From Corynespora cassiicola (Eukaryota; Ascomycota; Dothideomycetes; Pleosporales; Corynesporascaceae): DNA of 64,000 bases. Under the pieces are notes generated by a model that saw only the letters and a program-made list of their open reading frames with translations, ran no database searches and was not told the origin of the DNA. A program made the position numbers and the translations under genes. Positions 20,401 to 31,957 of this stretch are shown here, one piece after another (the stretch's first letter is position 1; every line of letters begins with the position of its first letter). The DNA lies in NCBI GenBank assembly GCA_022059125.1, contig JAEUWY010000005.1:6386001-6450000 (forward strand). Direction: 5' to 3'.

Positions 20401-21069
20401 TTACACGTACAACCCGTGGATGGGGCCGTATCCCTGCCTCATCTTGCCAGCCAGGAAGACAGGATTGTCCTCTTTCCATCCAATCTCTTTGAACCCGACT
20501 TTTTCCAGCACCTTGATACTCGCAGGATTGTCTACATGGACGCGCGCCTCAATGTAAAAGATTTCTTCACCCTTTTTCTCCCCGACACTCTTTTTGTACA
20601 CCTCGACTAGCGCCCTGCCAGCCTCGGTCGCATACCCCTTGCCCCACGCCGACTTGAAATATCCGTACCCCATGGTCCTCAGATTGAGCTTCTTTTCTCC
20701 AACGGGTAGGTACTCATCTGGTGGGGATGGTGGCGCCAACAGCGGTCCCTCCTCTTGTAAGCGTAGTCCAATATTGCCAACCAATACCCCGGGATCTGCG
20801 CCGTTCTTTGCAAAGACGGCGTAGTTGATGGCGTCGTACCTGGTCGCTTGCTCTAGCATCCAGTCGCGGCTATCCTGCAGGGATTTGGAGACATCATGGA
20901 CGCTGGACTTGTGAGTTGGCAGGAGGATGGAAGGGTCGGGCACGTACCTCCAGGCTGTAAAGTCGGTGTCGGTCCAGAGGGCATGGAACCAGTGCAGGTG
21001 CTGGGAGTCGAGGTCGGTATTTGTCAGCTTGACGAGGCGGAGGCGGGGGGTGTCGATGGACGCGTCCAT
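20401..21069 (-). CDS. GNAT N-acetyltransferase (RimJ/RimL type)
   Basis: A single exon of 222 residues with ATG 21069. It opens with IDTPRLRLVKLTNTDLD, the usual start of Acetyltransf_3 proteins. VLVGNIGLRL is the beta-4 region; MGYGYFKSAWGKGYATEAGRALVEVY carries the acetyl-CoA pyrophosphate-binding motif (WGKGYATEA); ARVHVDNPASIKVLEKVGFKEIG is the classic C-terminal helix-strand. The protein probably transfers acetyl from acetyl-CoA to an amine; the substrate is unknown. It converges on the metallo-beta-lactamase-like gene, the stop codons lying 81 bp apart. Confidence 0.92.
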   Translation of the reverse strand: MDASIDTPRLRLVKLTNTDLDSQHLHWFHALWTDTDFTAWRYVPDPSILLPTHKSSVHDVSKSLQDSRDWMLEQATRYDAINYAVFAKNGADPGVLVGNIGLRLQEEGPLLAPPSPPDEYLPVGEKKLNLRTMGYGYFKSAWGKGYATEAGRALVEVYKKSVGEKKGEEIFYIEARVHVDNPASIKVLEKVGFKEIGWKEDNPVFLAGKMRQGYGPIHGLYV

Positions 21070-21529
21070 GGTGTCTTGTGTGAGTTTAGACGGGTTACCA
21101 GAGCGCGAGGCTGCCTAGCGCGGCTTTATACAAATCATGGTTGTGAGTCACCATTATGAGTACGTACACCATATCCTGGGAGAGTTTGAGTCATGGCGGG
21201 TTACCAGGTATGTCAGCTCAAAAGTCGTATCTCGCATCGTGCGGCACCTGCTTGAATGGGTTAGGTGCACGTGAGTTCGTGGTACCGCGTTTCGTGAATC
21301 TCCAACCACTTGATCATACCAAGGTTTGTTTCATGTTTGGTGTCATTGATCAAGTCTGATCTGATTTTAGTAAATGCATTCGAGGTCATGTTCAATTGCG
21401 GAAGCCAAACTCGACTCCTCCAAACTCCCCAACGCCTCAACCAGACGCCCAAGACGGAATGCACCCAAAATACCCATACATCCCAATTAACCGACAAACG
21501 GAACTCACTCATTCCTCTGTATAATAGTC
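21070..21529. other. Intergenic spacer
   Basis: 460 bp upstream of the acetyltransferase gene and downstream of the MYND gene. Small open frames on both strands show no signature. Confidence 0.5.
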
Positions 21530-22312
21530 TCACCGCCTCCCGTCCGCCATCCTCCTCGCCCGATCAATATGCTCCATGACCGGCCTCAAAATCCGCACCC
21601 ACTCCGTCTCCCCATACCTCTTCTGCGGCTGCTCCACAAAAACCGGGCCCTCATACGACGCCCTCAGATCCAGATACTCGGCCACGGGCCTCAAGACCGT
21701 GGTATCCACATCCACGCCTCGGACCCGCTCCCCCCTCTCCCTCGGATACGCCAGCACGACGAAGTTCCCGCGGTACATGCTTTCCACGGCCGCCGCAGGA
21801 ACGGGAGGGTCGCACGCGGACAGCAGCCGCTGGATGCACTTGTTGGGCGCGAGCTCGCGGGCGCTGGTGGTGTTGCGGTCGTACGAAATCTCGAGCGCGA
21901 CGCGCACGTTGCGGTCCTCAAACACCATGGTCCCCATATCCGCAAACTCTGCGCCGGGAAAATAGCGCGACATGTCGGCGGGGTACGGCTCGTCTTGTGG
22001 CCAGGCGATCCAGACGAAGTAGGGGTGCGGGTGCTCGGCGGGGAGGAGCAGGGCGCGGCGGAGGTCGGGGCCGGGGGAGGTGAGGACGTCGGTGTAGTCT
22101 TTGCAGAGGAGCTTGTGGATGGGCCAGTCGGCGGTTTGACAGGTAGAGGTGCAGTAGTGGATGTTGCGGCAGCGGGTGCAGAGGTTGGTGGCGGGTTTTT
22201 TGCAGGTGGTGCAGAGGTGGGTTGAAGAGTTGGGGTCGAGGCCGAGTTCGACGGGGATGAAGTCGCGGAGGAGCCAGGGGTCGCTAAAGGTGAGGGGGGC
22301 GTTGGAGGACAT
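21530..22312 (-). CDS. MYND zinc-finger protein
   Basis: A single exon of 260 residues. Residues 34-70 hold a MYND finger: HLCTTCKKPATNLCTRC, IHYCTSTCQ and WPIHKLLCKDY supply the seven Cys and one His. The remaining 190 residues (AWPQDEPYPADMSRYFPG and onward) are unassigned and lack a SET domain, so it is not a SMYD methyltransferase. MYND fingers mediate protein-protein contacts. Third positions are strongly G/C-biased. Confidence 0.88.
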   Translation of the reverse strand: MSSNAPLTFSDPWLLRDFIPVELGLDPNSSTHLCTTCKKPATNLCTRCRNIHYCTSTCQTADWPIHKLLCKDYTDVLTSPGPDLRRALLLPAEHPHPYFVWIAWPQDEPYPADMSRYFPGAEFADMGTMVFEDRNVRVALEISYDRNTTSARELAPNKCIQRLLSACDPPVPAAAVESMYRGNFVVLAYPRERGERVRGVDVDTTVLRPVAEYLDLRASYEGPVFVEQPQKRYGETEWVRILRPVMEHIDRARRMADGRR

Positions 22313-22469
22313 TTGTTTGGTTTAGGTGGTAGGGTTGGGGTGTTGAGAAGTAGCTGGAGAACGCAAAGGGAAGGGTCAAGAGGTGGGCGGGGAGTTCTCT
22401 CTGTAGGTAAGTGGCACTTATGCTAATTCATGCTTCGGTCTACATACAGCCTCATCAAAACGTTTGCAC

Positions 22470-24299
22470 TCATACAACAACCTCCGTCATAAGATTTTCC
22501 GGCCACCTTGGTTGGTCAACCCCGTTTGATCTTGTCCCCACATTAAACTTGAGCTGCACCTTTCCGTCCGGGTACTGGATGATTGGCTTCACCACCATGA
22601 TGTCCTTTCCAATGGCCCCCGAGTGGTGTTTGTGGAAAAACTGGGGGTTAAAGAGGACAGCTGCCGAGTTTTGCTTGAGCATCTGGAGAAACCTGGGCAG
22701 CGTGTAGCCCATGTGGTGGTAGTGGCGGAAAACTTGCTTGCCGTTGCGGGTCCAAACGTCCTCCCAGACATCCTTGGGGTACACTCCAACGCTGTTTACC
22801 AACCACTGCGAGTAATAGTTCAAGGCAATCTAGGCGTGTCAGTCTAGCTCTTCCCGTCATACGTTTTCACTTACATCAACCTTGTACGAGCCACCCTCGG
22901 CCCCTCGCCTCAAAATAGCATCGAGCACAGCAACAACCCCCGCCGTCCCCGTGCAAAAATCAGAGTTGGGAAACACTGGAGTGACAGGCTCGTCATTCCC
23001 CATGGCCCTCCCAAACTCCATCGACACGCCGCAGTTCGCATCCGAAATCTGCTGCCACCCGCTCCGATACGACCACGGCCCATACCAGCCGTAGCAATTC
23101 TCCCTCACAACAATGAGCCCCCTCTCGCGGTCCTTGGTCAACTCCAACAGCCCATCCAGCGAGAACCCGTACTTGTCCAACACCCCCGGCCGATAGCCCT
23201 GCACGACGACATCCGCCTCCCGCACCAGCGCCCTGAGCCTCTCGCGGTCCGCCTCGTCCCGAAAGTCCAGGTGCGCGCTCCACTTGCCCCAGCCGAGGTC
23301 CAGGTGCAGCGTCGACATGTCGGTGACGTGCGGGGCGGTGATACGCATCACAGACGCGCCCAGCTCGGCCAGTCCGCGCGTCACGGCCGGCGCGGCGATG
23401 ACGCGGGTCAAGTCGACGACCTTGAGCCCCGCGAGCGGGCGCGAGGGCGACGTCTGCGGGGTCGCGGGCCACCAGCTGGGTGGCTGGCTGGCAGAAGGCA
23501 CGGCGTGGACCTCGTAGAGGCCGACGTGCGCGTTTGCCTTGCCGTGGTCCGAGGCGCGGAACTCGTCAGTGGTCCAGCAAATGGTGCCGGCCTGCTTGTA
23601 CGTGTCCGAGGCCAAGGTTTGCAGCTCGGACGAGTCGAGCTGGGCGACCTTTTCCATGTAGGGCTTTATGGTTTCTTCCGGGGGGAGGTCCATGTGCGAG
23701 GGGAGTCCGAGGCTTTGCTGCGTTGGAGTGGCGTTCATGCTGCCGTGGAGGTGAAAGTATCGGCCGTCTTTGCACTTGTAAATGTTGGTCGCAGCAGCGC
23801 GGTATGCATTCCCAGTCATGTCGTGCAGGTCGGTGTTCTTAAAGTACTTTTGGAATGCGGCTCGTCCTTTTGGAGTCGACATGGACGCAAACCCGACTGC
23901 CTCTCCCTCTGGATCTATCGTGGGGAGGAGGACTGACATGATGAAGAGCTGTGCATGGTCTCTTTTAAATGTCAGAATATCCCGAGCGGACGGACATGGT
24001 ACTCACGTGTTGATGACGGCTTCTTGTGGCTCGACGCCGTACTTTTTCTTTAGCAAGACATTAATCATGGCCGCCTCCAGTCCCTTGAGGGCAGATATAC
24101 TCTCGGCGAACCGCCAGTTGATTGGGATACTCGGCTTGTCCGTGCCCACGAATCGTACTTTTTGCGCGCATTCTCCAATCTCCTCCGGCAGCGATGGCGC
24201 AATCAGCGAGTTTTTTAGAATACCATCATAAAACACCTTTTCTGTCTCTGCCGGAATTGAATATGCCGAAACTCTTCCGTTGGTGCCGTTGGTAGCCAT
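22470..24299 (-). CDS. Class III CoA-transferase (CaiB/BaiF family)
   Basis: Three exons: 24299-24007, 23961-22875 and 22829-22470, with introns 24006-23962 and 22874-22830, giving about 579 residues. In the first intron an AAAAG acceptor restores NTDHAQLFIM. Family landmarks are INWRFAESISALKGLEAAMINVLLKKKYG, GLKVVDLTRVIAAPAVTRGLAELGASVMRI, LDLGWGKWSAHLDFRDEADRERLRALVREADVVVQGYRPGVLDKYGFS and GTAGVVAVLDAILRR. The long form with an N-terminal and a C-terminal CaiB half is common in fungi. The enzyme moves CoA between carboxylic acids; donor and acceptor are unknown. It diverges from the AtuA-like gene through a 404-bp spacer, which suggests co-regulation. No mitochondrial or peroxisomal signal was identified. 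Confidence 0.9.
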
Positions 24300-24703
24300 T
24301 TTTTTTTTTTAATCCTGAATCTGGTCGTCGAGTATACCAAAAGCCGAACGCGTATGCAAGCTTATAAGCCTGATACCTGGCGGCCCACTTGTAGTCATGT
24401 GATGGTTCCGTTCTTCTACATCCTGGACTGGTGCGTGATTGCCGACGTCTTCGGGCTTCGGCCTCGGTCTCAGTCGAGTCGCGCACTGCGAGTTTGGGTT
24501 TTCGGCCAATTACAGCCGAGCTGCCCCCGCAGCCGAGAATGTGGAGTAGACCAAGTAGGCTACTAGGACGACTTGTAGAGTAGGCTTGAATAAATATCTG
24601 GGGTTGGATACTTGTAGTTGCTTATATTTCCGAGACGCTTGTAGTGGCTTATTGTTTGGGACGCCAATCCATCCGTCTCTGGTCATCTCAAGCTTGGAAT
24701 AAA
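24300..24703. promoter_or_regulatory. Shared divergent promoter of CoA-transferase and AtuA-like genes
   Basis: Only 404 bp separate the two start codons (24299 minus, 24704 plus), so both promoters must lie here. Ten T residues at 24301-24310 put an A-run directly before the CoA-transferase ATG, a common fungal leader feature. No specific factor site is claimed. Confidence 0.55.
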
Positions 24704-26971
24704 ATGGTTCTCGATTATAGCGCGAGATGGGAGCAACAGCGTGGGAAACGACCGGTCCGGGTTGCGAATTGCTCTGGATATAAAGGCAAGCCTCCATGTT
24801 CTTGTCTTTTCAGTCATCTGATGGCTTTCAGCGGATCCGGGCTACCACATGCGCTACCAGGCCGAGCTGGGGGATGTGGATTTCATCACTGGTGATTACC
24901 TTGCCGAGGTGAATATTGCAGAGAATGCACAGGCTCATGCAAAGGGCGAGCATCCTGGGTGGGAGCAGACGTGCTGGGATGGCATTGAGCAGACGATTGA
25001 CATTTTGAACGAGAAGAGAATCAAGGTTATAGTAAACGGTGGAGCGCATAACCCAAAAGGACTAGCAGAAAAAGTGCATCAGTTGGTAGGTGTAAGCGTT
25101 TTTTGCTTGTTGATTTACTGATGATTATAGGTCACGGAAAAAGGCCTCAATCTAAAAGTGGCATACGTCTTGGGTGACAACCTGTATGAGGAGATGAAGA
25201 ACATTAAAGAAAAGGGACTACCGCCACACCTGGACTCGGACAACAGTGGAGTCACCTTTGCCGAGCATACGCTCGACCTGCTAGAAAAGGGAGACAAGCC
25301 CATTGTCAGCGCCAACGCCTATCTTGGTGCGAGGGAAATCGTCAAGGGATTGGAGCACGGTGCCGACATTATTATTGCAGGAAGAGTCGCAGATGCCAGT
25401 CCTGTAGGTACGTCTAATACGGCTTGGAATTTACTAACATTTCCAGGTCATTGGCGCGGCCTGGTACTGGTATTCTTGGAAGTCGTCCGATTTTGACGAG
25501 CTTGCTGGTGCTTTGATCGCCGGTCACCTCATAGAGTGCTCTGGCTATGTCACGGGATCCAATTTTGCTGGCTGTAAGTCGTCACGGCATCTCTCAAGCG
25601 TGTATTGACCGTTAGCAGTCTACGAGTACCCGCTGGAGGACTTGTACGACATGGTCTATGGAATCGCAGAGGTTGAAAAGGATGGTACCTGCGTGATTAC
25701 CAAACACGACGCAAAAAAGGGATTCGTCACCGAAGACACTGTCAAATGCCAGTTCTTATACGAGCTGCAGGGTAATGTATATCTAAACAGTGATGTCAAG
25801 GCGATATTGGACGACGTCCAGGTGGAGCAGTGCGGGCGTAACCGGCGAGTATACCTTTTGGTTTGCTGCATCTGCTAGAGGTATTAATTGCAGCAGAGTC
25901 CGCGTTTGGGGAATCAAAGGCGCGCCCCCACCACCAACCACCAAACTCGCCATCTTCTACCAAGCCGGCTACCAGTCCGAAATCGTCGTCAACGCAACCG
26001 GATACGGCACCCAGGAAAAGTTTGACCTGTACGAGCGCATGATACGCTTCGGGCTGAAGCGGCTGGGTATCCTGGACAAATTCGACGTTTTGGAATTCCA
26101 AAGGTAGGACCCTCGTCCTCTCCATATATCCTCTAACATATCCCAGAATCGGCATCCCAGAGCCCAACCCAAAATCCCAGCTCCGCAGCACCACCTACCT
26201 CCGCATCTTCGCCGAAGCCAGCGACCAGACCACGAACCTCGGCCTCGCCTCCCTCCTCGGCGAATTCGCAATGCAGCACTACTCTGGCTTCCACTCGACC
26301 ATGGTACGTCTCACCACCTGCTCACCGAACCCCCCACTAACCCCGTTACTCCACAGGACCACCGCACCGCCATCCCCAAGCCCTACATATCCTACTACCC
26401 CGCCACATATCCCCAATCCTACCTCCACACCTCCATAACCCTGCTCCCCAGCCTAGGCTCACAACCCCTCACCCTCCCCACCACGCCTCCAGAACTCACA
26501 TCCCCCCTCTCCCCGCGCGAGTCCTACGAAACAACCGCCCCCATCCCGCTCGATACGTTCGGCCCCACGGCCCGCGCTCGCCTCGGAGACGTAGCCCTCG
26601 CCCGCTCCGGCGACAAAGGCGCAAACCTAAACGTGGGCTTCTTCATCCCGACCGCACTCCCCTCGTCCTACGCCCCCTCCTCGCCGCTGTACGGCCAGGC
26701 GTGGGACTGGCTGCGCAGCTACCTCACGATCCCCCGGCTCAAGGCAATGTTTGGGGAGAGCTGGGATGACGGGTTTTTCGTCGAGAGGGTCGAGTTTCCG
26801 CGCATCTGGGCGGTACATTTTGTCGTGTATGGGGTGTTGGGGAGGGGGGTGAGTGGGAGTGCGAGGCTGGATGGGTTTGGGAAGGGGGTGGGGGATTGGT
26901 TGAGGGACTGTGAGGTTGAGGTTCCGGTGAAACTACTGGAGGGGAGGGCGAAGAGGGATGGGAAGTTGTGA
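24704..26971 (+). CDS. AtuA-like (DUF1446, acyclic terpene utilisation) family protein
   Basis: Eight exons can be read: 24704-24785, 24832-25085, 25131-25403, 25447-25573, 25619-25844, 25897-26103, 26147-26303 and 26357-26971, about 646 residues. The N-terminal AtuA domain starts RPVRVANCSGY, continues LGDVDFITGDYLAEVNIA, then VNGGAHNPKGLAEKV, and ADIIIAGRVADASPVIGAAWYW, ending VRVWGIKGAPPPPTTK. The C-terminal AtuA-like domain carries GDVALARSGDKGANLNVGFF. Two introns, 24786-24831 and 25845-25896, seem to use GC rather than GT donors (G|GCAAGC and CG|GCGAGT); each restores a conserved motif. AtuA is needed for citronellol/geraniol use in Pseudomonas, but its reaction is unknown. The upstream GTG at 24644 was passed over for the first ATG. 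Confidence 0.85.
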
Positions 26972-27236
26972 GGGGGTTTGGTTATACAAATGCTCTGTTG
27001 TAGGGCTGAGCTATACTGTTTCGGGATTCGTCGAGTATTCGGAGCTAGGCCGCTCTAGGAAAATGACTTCACTGCAATCCCTAGCGCCAACGAAGAGTAC
27101 ACACCACCTTTCAGACTACAAATCCTCGCACAAGCCTGCTTCGAACAAGAACAGCCATCAACGGTTGTCTGAGATCCTGCAATGATATCCCATCTTAATC
27201 CAAACCCAAACATAATCTACAAAAGGTAACCCCTCT

Positions 27237-29155
27237 CTACCACTCCTCCACCTCCCCCGGCCTCGGCGGCTGCACGCGCACAATCTTGTCGCAGTTGAGC
27301 AGACACTGGGGATCATACGCCAACTTGAGCCTCCGCATGGCATCCACCGTGTCGCGCCCGACCTCGTGGGTCAGATAGTCGCGCTTGACGAGGCCGACGC
27401 CGTGCTCGCCCGTGGCCGTGCCTTCGAGCTCAATGGCGCGCTTGACCTGGTCGTGCACGAGGTGCTTTGCCTTTTCATAATCTGTCTTTTTGTTGTAGAG
27501 GATGATTGCTGGGGGTTGTCAGTGCAGTTCAAATCATGAAAAAAAAAAGGCTGGCATACAGTGAAAGTTTCCGTCTCCCACGTGGCCGACGATGCTGCCG
27601 AGGAGACCGCTCTTGGTAATCTCGCCCTTGGCCCACTCAATCAGGCCTGGGAGCTTGGAGATGGGGACTGCAACGTCGGTGGTCCACACGGCCATATCGT
27701 CGTCGCCGGAGCCCTGCGCAATGACGGACCACAGGGCCTCCTTGCGGGCCTGCCACAGGTCGTCGCGCTCCTGCTCGCTCTTTGCAAAGTCAAAGCTCAC
27801 CGAGCCCGTCTTCTTGGCTAGTGTCTGCACCTGGCCAATCTGCTCCTTTACGCTGTTGGGGGTGCCAGAAAACTTGAAAAAGAGCGTGGGGGCGGCCTTC
27901 CACGTCTTCTTGGTCATGCCGGCGTCGTTGATGCACTTCATCTGCACGTCGTCGAGAATCTCAATCGCGGCAATGGGGACGCCGGCTCCGACCACCTTGG
28001 AAACGCAGTCGGCGGCGTGGCGGACCGTGGGAAAGGCGCACACGGCAACGCTAGTGTGCTGCGGCTTGGGAGTGACCTTGAGCGTGGCCTCGGTGACGAG
28101 ACCCAGGGTCCCTTCACTTCCGATAAACATGCGGGTGAGGTCGTATCCAGCCGACGACTTTCTCGGCCTCTGGCGCGTCTTGATGACCGTACCATCGGCC
28201 AAAACAACTGTAAGAGAGAGCACCCAGTCCTTCATCGTGCCATAGCGGTATGCGTTGGTGCCGGAGCAGCCAGTCCCCACCATGCCGCCAATCATGGCGC
28301 CCGGTCCCGGGTCTGGAGGGAAAAAGAGGTTCGACTTTCCAAGCTCCTCGTTCAACAGCTCCCATCCGACGGCGGGCTGCACAACCACGTCCAAGTCGTC
28401 CTGGTGCAACGCAAGAATCTTGTCCATGCGCGAAAAGTCGATGCAGATTCCACCCCGGGTCGCCGCAAAGTGGCCCTCCAAGCTGGTTCCGCCCGAGTAG
28501 GCCGTGACGGGAATCTTCCTCTCGTGGCAAATCTTCATAATGGCGCTGACTTCCTGGGTGGTGGCGGGCTTTACGACGGCAAACGGGACATCTCCAGGCT
28601 TGGCCGGGTGCGAAGACCACGATGAGCCTGCATGAGATTCGCGATCAGACCGCTCGAGTGAAATGTTTTCCTTGCCAACAATGTCGCGAAAGTCGACCCA
28701 TGCAGCCTCCATGTTCGCTTCGGAAATGTTGTGTTTCGGCGGGATTATAGTCTCGAGGGGGCTCGTGGACGTCGTCGGTGGCGGCTGGGGGATCGCCTGG
28801 CCATAGTAGTAGCCAACTCCTGCGGTGAAGAGACATGCTGCAAAGGTCAGCATCTGAGTCGGCTGGGGTCGTTGAGCATACCAAACAGGCTCCCAAAGAA
28901 TCTGCCCAGCGCAGTCCTCTGCTGGAAGCGCGCTTGCTCAATCAAATCCTCCTTTTCCTTTTCCACACGCTTGTGGATACTTTCAAACAGCTGAACGTTG
29001 AACGGCACGTCGCCATTCTTGTCCTTCTTGTCGCTGGCCCATCTCCGCTGGATCTGCGAACATTGCGAGAGGGCGGCAGGGGTGCTGGGGAATCTTCTGG
29101 CGCTCCGGAGAGCAATTGAAGCTCGGGGCATGCTCCGTAAAGACATGTTGATCAT
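27237..29155 (-). CDS. DLD1: Mitochondrial D-lactate dehydrogenase (cytochrome), FAD-linked
   Basis: Three exons: 29155-28882, 28837-27560 and 27508-27237, about 607 residues. The N-terminus (SLRSMPRASIALRSARRFPS, then RRWAS) is rich in Arg and Ser without acid, a mitochondrial presequence, and is followed by a possible inner-membrane anchor (FACLFTAGVGYYYG, split by intron 1). The FAD-binding PCMH domain shows VVKPATTQEVSAIMKICHE, VTAYSGGTSLEGHF, PGPGAMIGGMVGTGCSGTNAYRYG and GSEGTLGLVTEATLKVTP. The FAD-oxidase C-terminal domain ends with VGHVGDGNFH (intron after this) and GTATGEHGVGLVKRDYL. Yeast Dld1 oxidises D-lactate and passes electrons to cytochrome c. Alternative starts are ATG 29146 and 29212. 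It is convergent with the AtuA-like gene. Confidence 0.92.
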
Positions 29156-29212
29156 ATACAGACCATGATTGTGTGGGATATATGTGGTGTCGAGGAGCGG
29201 GGAGCTGTGCAA

Positions 29213-29917
29213 AACCTCGGGTTAGGTCGATGTCGCAAGGCCGGGTGGGTTTGACGCCGGAATTGCGGACCCTTGGGGCTTGTAGCCGGGGTGTTTCCGG
29301 GTCACGTGACTTTCACACCCTCCAGGGCTCCTGTGAGTAGATGGTCACATCTCCGTATTCGGACAAAAGGATAAATCAGCATCACACCACTCCACTTCAA
29401 CGCATAAGCTAACAATATTCAATCGGCTCAATGGCAGACGCCAGAGCAAAACTAACTAATGCCTGCAGAAATCCAAACCAGAGCACAAGAGACCTCGGCT
29501 GGGCTCTTTTCTAACCATACTCCTAGTTGATGTGACGCCAATGCCATATCCGTGAAAAATGTAGACCAAGTGGAGTGATGTGGCCACGTCCAACGCCTAA
29601 AGGAAGAAAAAAAAATGTCGCCATCCCAGAAATATCGTGCCCTAGATGCCCGCAATGTATGCAGCGCAGGGGGGAAAACATGTAAGAATCGTAGAACCAT
29701 GCTCGTAAACCATACACCATGCTAAAACGAAGGGAGAGAAATGCAAATGGAAAAAAAGTTGAAAAGGTTGAAAAAGTTGGGGCAGAGGGGTATAGCGGCC
29801 GTAAGGTTGATGCTGAGACTGTAGGTTGACTGGACTAGCCAGTTGGGGTGAGTCGGGTGAGTCATTGTGACAGCCAGGTCGCAAACGAGGGTTCATGGTG
29901 TTGGGTGATGGGAGCTG
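29213..29917. other. Intergenic region
   Basis: About 700 bp between the D-lactate dehydrogenase 5' end and the stop of the serine-rich protein gene. Minus-strand frames at 29452-29896 look like 3' UTR of the next gene; no signature was seen. Confidence 0.5.
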
Positions 29918-31186
29918 CTAGGCCATGTGCAGCCTGCTGGACATTCGGAGCAGCCGCGTCTTGAACCAAGTCACAAAACGCAGCCAGCGGCCCTTGGCAG
30001 CCCTGCTCTTGGTGACCTTGGGAGCGGCGCCGTGCTTCTCGGCCTCGACGGAGACGACATGATTCGGGAGGGTGCTGGTGTGGGCCTGGCGGTGGTCCGA
30101 GTATTGCCTACCGCCGATGGACGGGCGGGGGGTTGCTTTTTCATTGTTGGAGTCGGACACGCTGCGGCTGCGCTTGTGGTCCTTGCGGTCCAGGGTCTCC
30201 GACTTGCGCCTCTGACGTTCCTCCTTCTTGTACTGCTTCCTGTTGTCGCGCTCGGCCTGGCGGTGGGCTTCCTTGTCGTGCTTGCGTTCCTTGGCCTCCT
30301 CCTTCTCGTTAAAGGCCTGGCGGGCCGCACGGATCGAGGCCGCACGCGAGGCAGGGTCAATGGGCGAGTCGCGTCCGGCGCGGATGAAACCAAACGCCTT
30401 GTCGAACGAGGTGCGGGTGCTGGGAGAGGCGGCCGTGTCCATGGATTTCAGAGTGTCGCCCCTCGAGCGTGCTTGGCCGACGGGTGAGGTGAGAGAGACT
30501 GACGACTGCGAGTAGCTGCCGCCGAGGCGAGTCGACGAGCCGTTTGTGTGGATGCGAAGGGCGGACGCGCCGCCGGGGGTCGACGAGAGCGAGCCAGAGC
30601 GGCGGGCGGGGTCGTAGGCATTCTGGCGCAAACGAAACTCGTCGTCGCTCATGATGTCGTCGGCCTCGTTTTCACTGCCGAGGATCGAGGGCGGTGTGGA
30701 CTGCGAGTTGGAAAAGGGCGGGCTGTACGGCTGGGCATGGTGCTGCGGCGCCTGGCGAATGGACGGCAGGTATGGGGCGGGCGGGCGCTGCAGGCTCGAC
30801 GAGGTGGAAAACTGCGACGTGTTGGAGGTTGAGCGCGTGTGGCGATGGCGGCCATTGACGGGCGCAAAGTTTACGTCGGAGGCAGAGCGCGTGTAGCCAG
30901 CACCACCAGGACCATAATCGGAGATGCCTAGGCCGGCGAGGCCCTCATTTTCGGCGGCGGGACGCGACAGGTCGAGCGAGTTTGCGTCCTTGCTCGACAG
31001 CTTGCGCAGGTAGGGCTTGATCTTGAGCGGGTGCGAGTGCGAAGAGTGCGAGGACGGGGCCGATGGCAGGGGTCTGCTGGGCTCGCCCCAAGACTCCTCG
31101 TAGGTGACCTTGGGGGTGCTGAAAGCAAAGGCGCCCTGGTCAGAGTGGTTCCGTCGATGCAGACGGGCATGAGTGTTTTGCGGCAT
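29918..31186 (-). CDS. Serine-rich, basic coiled-coil fungal protein of unknown function
   Basis: A single exon of 422 residues. The first ~280 residues are disordered and rich in Ser, Pro, His and Arg, with several phosphorylation-like RSxS sites (HTRSTSNTS, TRSASDVN). Residues 280-345 form a charged helix (ARQAFNEKEEAKERKHDKEAHRQAERDNRKQYKKEE). The end is a basic amphipathic segment (KGRWLRFVTWFKTRLLRMSSRL) that could bind membranes. No enzymatic domain was recognised. Long uninterrupted frame and strong G/C third positions support a real gene. Confidence 0.75.
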   Translation of the reverse strand: MPQNTHARLHRRNHSDQGAFAFSTPKVTYEESWGEPSRPLPSAPSSHSSHSHPLKIKPYLRKLSSKDANSLDLSRPAAENEGLAGLGISDYGPGGAGYTRSASDVNFAPVNGRHRHTRSTSNTSQFSTSSSLQRPPAPYLPSIRQAPQHHAQPYSPPFSNSQSTPPSILGSENEADDIMSDDEFRLRQNAYDPARRSGSLSSTPGGASALRIHTNGSSTRLGGSYSQSSVSLTSPVGQARSRGDTLKSMDTAASPSTRTSFDKAFGFIRAGRDSPIDPASRAASIRAARQAFNEKEEAKERKHDKEAHRQAERDNRKQYKKEERQRRKSETLDRKDHKRSRSVSDSNNEKATPRPSIGGRQYSDHRQAHTSTLPNHVVSVEAEKHGAAPKVTKSRAAKGRWLRFVTWFKTRLLRMSSRLHMA

Positions 31187-31600
31187 GGCTCACGGTCGGG
31201 GCGAGGCGAGCGTGGCCTGCAGACGGGTGCTGGGGGATCGGGGAGCCTGGGGGATCTTGACGAGGGCTGCAGAGAGATTAGGGCATGCACAGGTAGTAGT
31301 AGAGTAAATAGCGGGCCCACTGCACCGCGCGGGGGTCGTACACAGCATCACCAAGCCAACATGACCTTGAGCCGCGGAACAATCGGAACCGGATCGGTGA
31401 CGAGTCTGTGACAGCTGCAAGTGGGCAGAGCCGGCGCAGGACCGTCTCGAGGGCGGGGGGCGGGTTCCGGCGTGCCAGAGAGAGTGGTGGTGGTGGGTGG
31501 CAGGTGGATCGCGTCGACGGCGGCGGCGGCTTGGGGACGGAGGCGACGGGGGGCGACGTAAGAGGGCACGCACGCAGCGGCGGTGCGTCTTTTAATATGG

Positions 31601-31630
31601 GAGCAGGTGGGAGCAGGTGGGAGCAGGCGG
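31601..31630. repeat. Short tandem repeat, 10-bp unit x3
   Basis: GAGCAGGTGG occurs twice exactly, then as GAGCAGGCGG. It lies in the GC-rich region upstream of the serine-rich protein gene. Confidence 0.8.
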
Positions 31631-31957
31631 GCGGAGAGGAGGGTGAGCAGGTGGGCCTGGAAGGCAGTGGAAACAGACGTGAGGGGAACAGTGCGGAGTT
31701 TGTTGTATCTGGAACGAGCTGATATGCTGATAGAGCCTGGTAGCCGTCACTGGCGGTCAATACGACGGCAGCCCAGGCTTACCAGCAACAAGGCCATCCT
31801 TCGGCCGGTACCCCGTCTGCGCACACGACGCTGCAACAGCTCGTCGCCTCTTGGTCTGGCCCAGCGTGAGCGAATTGTGGCACAGCCCGCACCCGCACCC
31901 CAGGCGCCGCTGCAAACGTACCAAGGCGACCGCAGCGCAGCCCAGCCCAGCGCCGTA

